Assembly: GCA_041392845.1 (NCBI GenBank)
Contig: JAWKLG010000011.1
Coordinates: 127,475-191,474 of the forward strand
Length of the DNA: 64,000 nt
Reading direction: 5' to 3'
DNA from: JAGQWW01 sp041392845
GTDB taxonomy: Bacteria > Bacteroidota > Bacteroidia > Chitinophagales > Saprospiraceae
Translations under genes and position numbers: made by a program
The notes under the pieces: generated by a model
Database searches by the model: none
What the model saw: only the letters and a program-made list of their open reading frames with translations
Told to the model about the DNA's origin: nothing
Shown: in pieces, positions 47,594-55,713 of the stretch
How the letters are laid out: each line of letters starts with the position of its first letter
How positions within the stretch are numbered: the stretch's first letter is position 1

Positions 47594-49066
47594 TTAATTA
47601 AAATCGTAGCATTTGACCTTTCCTCGCTTTCTTTTAGGACCGGAATTGCCACCAAAACCACCCCAGGCCAGATTAAAAGGATTGACTTTTAAAGCTACAT
47701 AAAAGTCGGTCCCGGAATAAGGAGCTTTTGTAATCCAGGAACGAAGATTTTCAGTACCAATAATTAAATAACCAAGTCTAAGTGTAGCACCAATTTTTAC
47801 CTTATCATAATTATAAAGAGAAACAGGAATACCTGCACCAAACCATCTGCTTTCAAATCTTGGAGTCAGGTTCACATAATTATCACGACGTACCTTTACA
47901 GCTCCCACCGGAAGCCTTTGGATGATGGCTGCACTAGCAAACAGGTAAGAAGTAATAGCATAATCTGCCTGAAGTGAAAGAGCACCCGGAAGCCAGACAC
48001 TGAATTTATCGTCTATTTTCGAAGCTGTTGAATCTCCCAGCACCTGATAGCTAAAAACTTTTATCATTTCATCCATATCCTCCTGAGCATTCAATCCGCG
48101 GTAATCACGTGAGGTTACGTCCACCAAATTATTGGTAGACATATAATGAGATTCAGCATTTTGAGAAAAACCAATTGCACCAAAATCAAGCAAAGAAAAT
48201 CCAATTCTGTACTGATATGGTTTATCTCCATCGTAGGCATCAGCGGTGTAATTCATGCCCAAAGACATCCCAAAACCGGTTCCATTGGCAGTTGGTCTAT
48301 AATTTCCCTGCTGGTCAAGTGCTGATCTGGTAAGACCAAATGCGATGGCTGCCTGATCGCCCTGGATGGAGTCATTTGGCAATTTTGTATAGTTGAAACC
48401 TTGCTCAATATTAAAATATGCAGCTTCATACCCCTTCAGCAATTTCAAATTGATTCCCAATGAAAGATTTCCGTCGGCAAAAGCTGTCTTATGGCTGTAA
48501 TGCAATCCATACTCTGCCCAATTCATTATGGCCCCATCCAATTTATCGACTTCAAAGGCTGTATAAAGTGGAAAAGGATCATAAGTATAATAGGAGAATG
48601 CACCCGGAACATTTTGGGTGCTGAACATATTTCTAAAACCGGTAAAAAAGCCAACACTATTTTCTTCATTAATTTGAAATAAAAATGAAGGGCCTTCTAT
48701 TCTTTGATTGGTCATGGCATATCTGCCCTTATCTCCTTTAAAAAAATCCAGAACAAGCGCGTTTGGGTCCGGCTGAATAATTCCTTCATCTAAGTCAGGG
48801 GCAAATTGAAAGTCTAAATTATTTCTCCTTTTGATAAAATCCAGGTTGCTTGCTGCCCGGAAGTAGGCATAATTGTTATCCAATAAAAAACCGATTCCCA
48901 CAAGGTTGAGATCCCATTTTAAAGGATATTGAGAGGAAAAAGAAGGATTGAGGTAGATGCTGTTAATACCGGCATACGTATCACTGCGCCATTCAATGTT
49001 TTGCTGGGCATTTAACAGGGTCCAAAAGCTAATAAATAGCAAGGCAGCAAGGATTCTTCTGGTCAT
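47594..49066 (-). CDS. DUF5723 family outer-membrane-like protein
   Basis: 490 residues with a signal peptide (RILAALLFISFWTLLNA, cleavage before QQN). The body is rich in alternating strands and aromatic girdles (SDTYAGINSIYLNPSFSSQY at the start, GVGFLLDNNYAYFRAASN), consistent with an outer-membrane beta-barrel. It belongs to DUF5723, known mainly in Bacteroidota. The role is unknown, perhaps with the T9SS or gliding machinery. Starts at ATG 49066. It lies alone between two gene clusters. Confidence 0.82.
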   Translation of the reverse strand: MTRRILAALLFISFWTLLNAQQNIEWRSDTYAGINSIYLNPSFSSQYPLKWDLNLVGIGFLLDNNYAYFRAASNLDFIKRRNNLDFQFAPDLDEGIIQPDPNALVLDFFKGDKGRYAMTNQRIEGPSFLFQINEENSVGFFTGFRNMFSTQNVPGAFSYYTYDPFPLYTAFEVDKLDGAIMNWAEYGLHYSHKTAFADGNLSLGINLKLLKGYEAAYFNIEQGFNYTKLPNDSIQGDQAAIAFGLTRSALDQQGNYRPTANGTGFGMSLGMNYTADAYDGDKPYQYRIGFSLLDFGAIGFSQNAESHYMSTNNLVDVTSRDYRGLNAQEDMDEMIKVFSYQVLGDSTASKIDDKFSVWLPGALSLQADYAITSYLFASAAIIQRLPVGAVKVRRDNYVNLTPRFESRWFGAGIPVSLYNYDKVKIGATLRLGYLIIGTENLRSWITKAPYSGTDFYVALKVNPFNLAWGGFGGNSGPKRKRGKVKCYDFN

Positions 49067-49173
49067 GTAATTTCCTTTTTTTTTAAAATGGAAATTGGGT
49101 CTCTAAAGGTGGAATAAGGCAAAAAGAGCAAATATTACGCCTTAAACTTCCAAAATGTTGCCATAAGCTGATT

Positions 49174-49539
49174 TCAGAATAATAATTTAAGAAACTTTGG
49201 CAAGAAAATCAGCAAACCGACAGCCAGGGCACCAATCGAAACCATTAAGACAGCACCTGCTGCCAGGTCTTTTACTTTGCCGGCAAGGGGATGGATATCA
49301 GGAGAAACCAGGTCGGTTAGTTTTTCAAGGGCGGTATTAAATCCTTCAGCTGCAAAGACCATGACTATACAAATGATACAAGCTAACCATTCATAGATTT
49401 CAATATGAAAATACCAGGCTGAAAGGAGTACAAAAATTGAAGCTGTGAGATGAAATTTCGCATTTTGTTCTTCTTTAAAAAGGGTAAAAACACCTTTAAA
49501 TGCAAATGAAAAACTAGCGATAAATTTCTGAAAGTTCAT
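49174..49539 (-). CDS. Diacylglycerol/undecaprenol kinase (DgkA family)
   Basis: 121 residues from the ATG at 49539; an earlier in-frame codon would enter the neighbour gene. Three helices, with the catalytic motif EGFNTALEKLTDL and PLAGKVKDLAAGAVL (E, N, D and K residues of the family). It phosphorylates diacylglycerol or undecaprenol with ATP at the inner membrane. It begins 26 bases inside the EEP gene, so translation is coupled. Length is typical of DgkA. Confidence 0.9.
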   Translation of the reverse strand: MNFQKFIASFSFAFKGVFTLFKEEQNAKFHLTASIFVLLSAWYFHIEIYEWLACIICIVMVFAAEGFNTALEKLTDLVSPDIHPLAGKVKDLAAGAVLMVSIGALAVGLLIFLPKFLKLLF

Positions 49540-50482
49540 TTTCAGGTTCTTTGATATGGAAGCTTCCAAATATACCCAAATGCCTGGAATTTGGACCACT
49601 CAGGGTCTTGAATTCAGAACAGGAAAATTCTTTGGTATACAAAATATGGTCGGTCGGAATTTCAAAAATATTCAAATCACCATGAGGATAGGTAGGATTG
49701 AGACCTCTTCTGCTGTCTTTAAGCCCTGTCAGGTCTCTAAAACTTTTCATTTCTTCTGACCAGGCAACAGCCTGAAAGTCTCCGATAGCTAAGATGGGTG
49801 GCGGCAATTTTTGTAATCTGTTATTTACCTCGTTCAAATAGACTTTTTGCCAGATATAATCAGCATCCGTCAAGACCGGATGGCTATGAATATTGATAAA
49901 ACAGAAATCTCCTCCGTCCATTGAAACGCAACCAATGATGGCAGGAATGCCATTATTTGCGAAAGTATCTACAAAATCAAGTGGATATTTGGACAAAACT
50001 GCCATGCCATACAAACTAATACCAGGCAAGGCGTATTGATACGGAAACTCATCCATTAAACAATCTTTCAAAGTTGCTTCCCACTCGGGAGTAACTTCAT
50101 GGATAGACACCAAATCAGCACTGGTTGATTCAATAATATCCATTGTTTCATCAGGGCCTTCATTCGAAAAAGAAAGATCGAAATGGGCAATTTTTATTAC
50201 CTGCTCTTCAGAAGTTGCCAGGAAAGGACCATCTGATTGGTTATTGATAAAAATACATAAAGCAGCGCAACAGCCGAAACTCGTGAACATCAACTTGGTA
50301 TAGTCAAGCAGTAAAAAGACAAAACCAAGAATAAGATAGGACAGCATTATTTGAAATGCGTAATTTGCGCCCAATTTAAAGACCAAAACGTTGGGTGTAA
50401 AAATGACAAGTGCTGCTACAATCGAGAAGAGTATAGAAATAGGGTATTGGTAAGGGGTGTATTTAGATACCTTGGTTATCAT
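49514..50482 (-). CDS. Membrane-anchored endonuclease/exonuclease/phosphatase family protein
   Basis: 322 residues from the ATG at 50482. Residues 1-100 hold three membrane helices (YPISILFSIVAALVIF, YAFQIMLSYLILGFVFLL, MFTSFGCCAALCIF). Residues 115-322 are an EEP domain: FDLSFSNEG, VSIHEVTPEW (Glu metal ligand), CFINIHSHPV, AIGDFQAVAW (Asp-Asn/Gln pair), DHILYTKEF and a final SRHLGIFGSFHI (catalytic His). EEP enzymes are metal-dependent phosphodiesterases acting on DNA, lipids or sugar phosphates. Coupling to the lipid kinase hints at a phospholipid substrate; that is inference. Confidence 0.82.
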   Translation of the reverse strand: MITKVSKYTPYQYPISILFSIVAALVIFTPNVLVFKLGANYAFQIMLSYLILGFVFLLLDYTKLMFTSFGCCAALCIFINNQSDGPFLATSEEQVIKIAHFDLSFSNEGPDETMDIIESTSADLVSIHEVTPEWEATLKDCLMDEFPYQYALPGISLYGMAVLSKYPLDFVDTFANNGIPAIIGCVSMDGGDFCFINIHSHPVLTDADYIWQKVYLNEVNNRLQKLPPPILAIGDFQAVAWSEEMKSFRDLTGLKDSRRGLNPTYPHGDLNIFEIPTDHILYTKEFSCSEFKTLSGPNSRHLGIFGSFHIKEPENELSEIYR

Positions 50483-50592
50483 CAATTCATTAGTAAAAGC
50501 ACTGAACAATAGCAAAAGTACGGTTATTTTTTTATAAACTATATTACCTTTTTTAAATATCTATTTTTTCATTATTTGAAAATTCTGCCTGG

Positions 50593-50600
50593 TAATTTTG
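50593..50600 (+). promoter_or_regulatory. Candidate -7 element (TAATTTTG) for the TPR lipoprotein
   Basis: Exact TAnnTTTG match, 24 bases before the ATG at 50625. A TTTG lies 14 bases upstream, too near for a standard -33. Confidence 0.35.
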
Positions 50601-50624
50601 AGTTGGATTATAAACACTGTCAAT

Positions 50625-51641
50625 ATGAACATCACACGATTGCTTTTTTTACTTTCAATTGCAATTATGTCTTTTCTAGCTTGTTCCACTGAGCCTGAAA
50701 CAGCCAATAAAAAAAATGAAACGCCTGAGTCTCCGGAAATGGCAAAACTCCAGGAACTATCTTCCAAAATTGAAGCCGATTCCTCCAATGCAAATCTTTA
50801 TTTTCAAAGGGCACAGACCTATTATGAACTGGAAGGCTATGACCAGGCTTTGGCAGATCTGCAAAGAGCGATGATGATTGATTCCACTCAACCTGCTTAT
50901 TACCATCTTTTGGCCGATACTTATATGGATTATTTCAAATCCTATAATGCATTGCAGACAATGGAAGTGGCTGCCCAAAAGTTTCCTGATAATATTCTTA
51001 CCTTATTAAAGCTGTCAGAGTTTCAATATATCCTCAAAAAATACCAGGAATCTTATAAAACCATCGATCAGATACTTAGAAAAGACCCTCAAAATTCGGA
51101 AGCATATTTTATGATGGGTCTGAATCTGAAAGAGCAGGGTGACTCGATTCGTGCCATGAATGCTTTTCAATCGAGCGTTGAAAACGACCCTGAAAATGTA
51201 GATGCCTGGATCATTTTAGGGCAAATGTATGCGCAATTAGGCGACCGTATTGCTGAGCAATATTTTGACAATGCAATCAGGGTAGACACTACCAATATGG
51301 CCGCATGGCATGCAAAGGCAGATTATTATTACAACCAGGGAAAAACACAGGAAGCCTTGGATTTATACCGTGAGATCAATATAAAATCTCCGACATACGA
51401 AGATGCCTACTACAATGCAGGTGTCATTTACATGAACATGGACAGCCTGGACAAGGCAAAAGAGCAGTTTGACATTTTAATTAAAACATCGCCCATTTAC
51501 ATTATGGCTTATTTTAAAAGAGGTCAAATTGAAGAAATACAGGGAGATCTGGAAGCTGCCAAGAAGGATTATCAACAAACCCTCGCCTTTGCTCCTCAGT
51601 ATGAACCTGCGAAGGAAGCTTTGGAAAGAGTCAGCCAATAA
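50625..51641 (+). CDS. TPR-repeat lipoprotein
   Basis: 338 residues from the ATG at 50625. Lipoprotein signal MNITRLLFLLSIAIMSFLAC with Cys20. It is followed by about seven tetratricopeptide repeats (NLYFQRAQTYYELEGYDQAL, AYYHLLADTYMDYFKS, AYFMMGLNLKEQGDSIRAM, AWIILGQMYAQLGDRIAE, AYYNAGVIYMNMDSLDKAK, YFKRGQIEEIQGDLEAAK). It is a periplasmic or outer-membrane scaffold for protein contacts. Followed after about 80 bases by a TlpA-like lipoprotein, so both may share a transcript. Confidence 0.88.
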   Translation: MNITRLLFLLSIAIMSFLACSTEPETANKKNETPESPEMAKLQELSSKIEADSSNANLYFQRAQTYYELEGYDQALADLQRAMMIDSTQPAYYHLLADTYMDYFKSYNALQTMEVAAQKFPDNILTLLKLSEFQYILKKYQESYKTIDQILRKDPQNSEAYFMMGLNLKEQGDSIRAMNAFQSSVENDPENVDAWIILGQMYAQLGDRIAEQYFDNAIRVDTTNMAAWHAKADYYYNQGKTQEALDLYREINIKSPTYEDAYYNAGVIYMNMDSLDKAKEQFDILIKTSPIYIMAYFKRGQIEEIQGDLEAAKKDYQQTLAFAPQYEPAKEALERVSQ

Positions 51642-51722
51642 AATTTTCTTAAGATTCGACCTTTTGCGCCTTAAATCTGATTTTCGGCCTGCTTTTTGGC
51701 GAACAGATTAAAAAATATTCCC

Positions 51723-52406
51723 ATGAGTAAGTTACTAGCCAGCCTTGGTATAATTGCATTTATGTTTTTTGCTTGCAAAGCAGAGACTTCTGAAACCGCT
51801 CAAGAAAGCAAATCTGTTCAGGTAGCTAACAAGACAGAAGCAGTAAACCAAACCAAAGTAGAAACCCGCAAACCTATTTGGGTAAAGAGAGACAGTACGA
51901 CTCCTCCTCCAAAACCAAGACCTTACAGTGTCTCTACTTCAAGGCCGTCCAGCGAAATCAAAAAGGATTATCCTTACGATATAGATTTTAAAAAAGCAGA
52001 TGGATCAGTGGTTAAGTCCAATGAAGTTCTAAAAACGAACGGCAAACCAACCGTACTTGCATTTTGGCTGACCACCTGTGTCCCCTGTCGCTACGAATTG
52101 GCAGAAATTGAAAAGAAATATGCCGGATGGAAAGAAAAGGCTGATTTCAATTTCTACGCTATCTCTACTGACTTCCCTAAAAACTACGAGAAGTTTGTTG
52201 AAAGAGTCAACGAAATGAACTGGCCCTGGGAAGCCTACAATGATGTCAATCGCGAATTCATGCACGTCATGCCCGGCGAACTCAACGGACTCCCTCAAAC
52301 CTTCATCCTCGACAAAGACGGTAAAATCGTGTACCACCATCGCAAATATAGTTTTGGTGACGAAGACGAGCTGTTTGCGAAGTTGGTGGAATTGAATGGG
52401 CGTTAG
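51723..52406 (+). CDS. TlpA-like thioredoxin-fold lipoprotein
   Basis: 227 residues from the ATG at 51723. Signal peptide with lipobox FFAC. A low-complexity linker (SVSTSRPSSEIK) separates it from a thioredoxin/TlpA domain with the redox pair TTCVPCRYELAEIEKKY (CVPC), a cis-proline GLPQTFILDKDGKI and KADFNFYAISTDFPK. It is likely to reduce periplasmic disulfides, for example in cytochrome c or exported proteins. The last codons and TAG stop merge into a GTTGGC-word repeat. Confidence 0.87.
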   Translation: MSKLLASLGIIAFMFFACKAETSETAQESKSVQVANKTEAVNQTKVETRKPIWVKRDSTTPPPKPRPYSVSTSRPSSEIKKDYPYDIDFKKADGSVVKSNEVLKTNGKPTVLAFWLTTCVPCRYELAEIEKKYAGWKEKADFNFYAISTDFPKNYEKFVERVNEMNWPWEAYNDVNREFMHVMPGELNGLPQTFILDKDGKIVYHHRKYSFGDEDELFAKLVELNGR

Positions 52407-53131
52407 CCGTTGGCAATTGGCCATTGGCCGTTGGCTGTTGGCTGTTGGCTGTTTACGGTTTACGGTTTACGAATTACGATTTACGGGGGTATTGGGAACT
52501 TTGCCTCTTTTATACCGCATTTCGAAATAAAATTATGCGACCCTTTGGGGGTCGGGTTTTCCCCTACTTATCATTTTGGTTACGGAGATGGGACCCTTCG
52601 GGTCCTTGACTTATCGTGGACCCGCAGGGTCTCATCTCAGTAGCCCAGCAATCCATTCCATCCCACACGACCCGTAGGGTCGAATATTATTTTACCCCGA
52701 CCAGATTTCGAGCGAATAGCGAACGCCGAATAGCGAACAGCGAAAAAAGCCAACGGCCAACAGCTAACAGCCAATAGTAATAAAAAGCAGAGTCATTTGT
52801 CTTCAATAGCCGAATTGCCTGATATTCAAATTCTTTTCTATTTCAATTCCTAATATTTTTGGTTCACGCGACGTACGCGAAGGTTAAGCGCAACGGACGC
52901 AACACAAAGATTTTAATGGATTTAACCTTTCGATCTCATAACTTAATGACACTGCCCACGGACCCGTAGGGTCCCATCTCCATAGCCCCGAAATCCATTC
53001 CATCCCACACGACCCGGAGGGTCGAATATTAATTTTCCTGAGCCAAGTCACGAACAAAATGCGAACGCCGAATGCCGAATAGCGAACAGCGAAAAAAAGC
53101 CAACGGCCAACAGCCAATAGCTAATAGTTAT
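52404..53131. repeat. Composite intergenic repeat region (GTTGGC, TTTACG, GACCC hairpins, 170-bp direct repeat)
   Basis: The 785 bases between TlpA and the pyrophosphatase have no ORF of note. The first arm 52404-52495 has GTTGGC words then TTTACG words (ggtttacggtttacgaatta). Small hairpins gaccc-nnn-gggtc follow. A direct repeat of about 170 bp lies at 52618-52786 and 52960-53135, each copy holding gacccgNagggtc hairpins, GAATAGCGAAC words and complementary CCAACGGCCAA words. Both copies end with taaaaa runs. The arrangement looks like successive copies of one unit. Confidence 0.8.
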
Positions 53132-53170
53132 AAAAAAAAGGTCGCTCCTCTAAAGAAGCGACCTTTTTTT
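53132..53170 (-). terminator. Intrinsic terminator after the membrane pyrophosphatase, bidirectional
   Basis: Arms aaaaaaaaggtcgct (53132-53146) and agcgacctttttttt (from 53157), loop of ten bases, with A and T tracts on both sides, just downstream of the hppA stop on its strand. Confidence 0.85.
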
Positions 53171-53191
53171 AATATCTATAACCTTCTGTGT

Positions 53192-55402
53192 TTACAACAA
53201 TGGCGCAATTACCAATGCAACCACAGACATCAATTTCAACAAGATGTTCAAAGATGGTCCGGAGGTATCTTTGAAAGGGTCTCCTACTGTGTCACCAACT
53301 ACCGCTGCTTTGTGCGGGTCAGAACCTTTGTAGAATTTTTGTCCCTGGATATCTACTCCTTCTTCAAACATTTTCTTAGCGTTGTCCCAAGCACCACCGG
53401 CGTTGGATTGGAAGATGGCCATCAATACACCTGAAACGGTAACTCCTGCCAACAATCCACCCAACATCTCAGCTCCTACATCACTACCCAAACCTAACCA
53501 GCCTGGAACCATACCTACTGCAACCGGTACCAATACCGCCAACAAACCAGGACGAACCATTTCACGGATAGATGCTTTGGTAGAAATCTCAACACATTTT
53601 CCGAATTCAGCTTTTCCGTCTGCAGCTTCAAAAGTTTTCTGATCTGCATCTGACCAATCTTTGAATTCTTTTCCGTCGTTCTTTTTCATTACATCCAAAG
53701 CTTTGGTCAACTCAGGGATGGTTTTGAACTGACGTCTAACTTCTTTGATCATATCCATCGCTGCACGTCCTACAGCACCCATTGAAAGTGCAGAGAAAAG
53801 GAATGGCAACATACCACCTACGAATAGAGCAGCAGTAACGTAAGGATTGGTTACATCAATACCATTCAATCTTGCATCTGGGTGAGAAAGATTATACGCA
53901 GTTATGAATGCAGCAAACAATGCCAATGCAGTCAAAGCAGCTGAACCGATAGCAAAACCTTTTCCAATTGCTGCGGTAGTGTTACCTACGGCATCCAATT
54001 TATCGGTACGACCACGCACTTCTTTTGGAAGTTCAGCCATTTCTGCAATACCACCAGCGTTATCAGAAACAGGACCGTAAGCATCTACTGCCAACTGGAT
54101 ACCTGTGTTAGAAAGCATACCTACCGCTGCAATAGCGATACCATACAAACCTGCAAAAGAGTAAGAACCAACGATGGCAACTGCCAAAATCAAAATTGGA
54201 ATTGCAGTTGACTGCATACCTACTCCCAAACCGGCAATGATGTTGGTTGCAGACCCTGTCAATGATTGGTCAACGATGCTTTGTACAGGCTTGGTTCCTG
54301 TACCAGTATAAAACTCGGTAACGATACCAATCAACAAACCACCAGCCAAACCAAAGATTACAGCCCAGAAAACTCCCATTGAAGAATATTCTGTTCCTTC
54401 AAAAGTCCAGGTTGCAGGCAACAACCATTTAACAATAAAGAAAGTAGCTGCAAGCATAACACCGGCAGAAATAAATTCTCCTCTGTTCAATGCTTTTTGT
54501 GGGTCACCACCTTCAGCAACTTTCACGAAGAAAGTTCCCAAAATAGAAGTAAGGATACCAACACCAGCTAAAACCATTGGCAACAATACCGCATTCAAAC
54601 CGGAAAACTGATTGGTTTCTTCAAAACCACCCAATCCGATAAATGCAGCACCCAATACCATGGTACCGATGATGGATCCAACATATGATTCAAAAAGGTC
54701 AGCACCCATACCAGCCACGTCACCTACGTTATCACCTACGTTATCGGCGATGGTCGCAGGATTCAAAGGGTGGTCTTCCGGGATACCAGCCTCAACTTTA
54801 CCTACAAGGTCTGCTCCTACGTCGGCAGCTTTGGTATAAATACCACCACCTACACGAGCGAAAAGTGCGATAGAAGATGCACCAAAAGAGAACCCGGTAA
54901 TTACGGTGATCACTTTATTTACATCCCAACCCATGCTTGAATATCCAAAAAACAAGGCTCCCAGTCCTAATACTCCAAGTCCAACTACTCCCATACCCAT
55001 TACAGATCCTCCTGCAAAGGCAACTTCCAATGCTTTACCCAAGCTTGTACGGGCAGCATTGGTGGTTCTTACGTTGGCTTTGGTTGCTACTTTCATACCA
55101 ATGAAACCAGCCAAAGCGGAACAGATAGCACCCAAAATAAAGGATAGGGCTACCAAAGGAGATGAATTTTCAGTATTACCACTGATACCAAGCAAAATGG
55201 CAACTGCCACAACAAATATTGCCAATACTCTGTATTCGGCATTAAGGAAAGCCATGGCACCGTCAGAAATGTTCTTTGCAATGCGTGCCATCTTATCGGT
55301 ACCTACCTCTTGTTTGCTAACCCAGGAGGATTTCCAAAAGGTGTACAATAATCCCACTACACCCAAAACAGGAATAATGGAAATAATAGTAGTACTACTC
55401 AT
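53192..55402 (-). CDS. hppA: Membrane-bound cation-translocating pyrophosphatase
   Basis: 736 residues, about sixteen helices. Hydrolyses pyrophosphate and pumps H+ or Na+. Active-site motifs are DVGADLVGKVEAG, DNVGDNVGDVAGMGADLFES and DAVGNTTAAIGKG. The alanine in GNTTAA is the residue found in K+-dependent enzymes (K+-independent ones have lysine). Whether Na+ or H+ is pumped is not decided here. Starts at ATG 55402; the leader contains a 10-bp hairpin. It ends with a strong terminator, so it is transcribed alone. Confidence 0.93.
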   Translation of the reverse strand: MSSTTIISIIPVLGVVGLLYTFWKSSWVSKQEVGTDKMARIAKNISDGAMAFLNAEYRVLAIFVVAVAILLGISGNTENSSPLVALSFILGAICSALAGFIGMKVATKANVRTTNAARTSLGKALEVAFAGGSVMGMGVVGLGVLGLGALFFGYSSMGWDVNKVITVITGFSFGASSIALFARVGGGIYTKAADVGADLVGKVEAGIPEDHPLNPATIADNVGDNVGDVAGMGADLFESYVGSIIGTMVLGAAFIGLGGFEETNQFSGLNAVLLPMVLAGVGILTSILGTFFVKVAEGGDPQKALNRGEFISAGVMLAATFFIVKWLLPATWTFEGTEYSSMGVFWAVIFGLAGGLLIGIVTEFYTGTGTKPVQSIVDQSLTGSATNIIAGLGVGMQSTAIPILILAVAIVGSYSFAGLYGIAIAAVGMLSNTGIQLAVDAYGPVSDNAGGIAEMAELPKEVRGRTDKLDAVGNTTAAIGKGFAIGSAALTALALFAAFITAYNLSHPDARLNGIDVTNPYVTAALFVGGMLPFLFSALSMGAVGRAAMDMIKEVRRQFKTIPELTKALDVMKKNDGKEFKDWSDADQKTFEAADGKAEFGKCVEISTKASIREMVRPGLLAVLVPVAVGMVPGWLGLGSDVGAEMLGGLLAGVTVSGVLMAIFQSNAGGAWDNAKKMFEEGVDIQGQKFYKGSDPHKAAVVGDTVGDPFKDTSGPSLNILLKLMSVVALVIAPLL

Positions 55403-55450
55403 AATTGTTACTCGTTTAATTTTGATGAATTTGTATCACTACATAAGAAA

Positions 55451-55474
55451 GCATGACTTTCGATAAAGTCATGC
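55451..55474. promoter_or_regulatory. Perfect 10-bp hairpin in the leader of hppA
   Basis: gcatgacttt (55451-55460), loop cgat, aaagtcatgc (55465-55474). It lies 49 bases upstream of the hppA ATG and downstream of a -7 candidate (minus strand TACTTTTG, 55497-55504), so it would be transcribed in the leader. Role unknown; an operator or RNA regulatory element is possible. Confidence 0.55.
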
Positions 55475-55496
55475 CTCCCACTCCTATATAGCGTGG

Positions 55497-55504
55497 CAAA
55501 AGTA
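55497..55504 (-). promoter_or_regulatory. Candidate -7 element for hppA
   Basis: Minus strand TACTTTTG matches TAnnTTTG. No -33 TTTG in the right place. Confidence 0.4.
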
Positions 55505-55626
55505 ACTTATTAATTTTGAAAATTAGAATGGAATAAGGCGTTTATGTAAGCCTTTTAGGGTATATCCGGGAATATTTGGGTGTACAAACCATTGGTGCTA
55601 AATATAAATAGCGGGGTTTGTTAAAT

Positions 55627-55711
55627 CGATTTACGGTTTACGGTTTACGTGGATTGAGTCTTTCCTCTCAACTCTCAACTCTCAACTCGTAATTCGTCAC
55701 TCGTAAATTCA
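55627..55711. repeat. Short-word repeat cluster downstream of mnmG
   Basis: Contains TTTACG words (gatttacggtttacggttta), then four CTCAACT words and a TCGTAATTCGTCACTCG block. It ends two bases before the mnmG stop codon (55714-55716). The 311-base gap 55403-55713 otherwise holds only the hppA leader. Confidence 0.75.
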
Positions 55712-55713
55712 AA

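Noticed and set aside
54906..55466. Plus-strand frame of 186 codons inside the pyrophosphatase gene
   Set aside because: Antisense to a well-conserved gene; no family resemblance and high Pro/Thr content typical of shadow frames.
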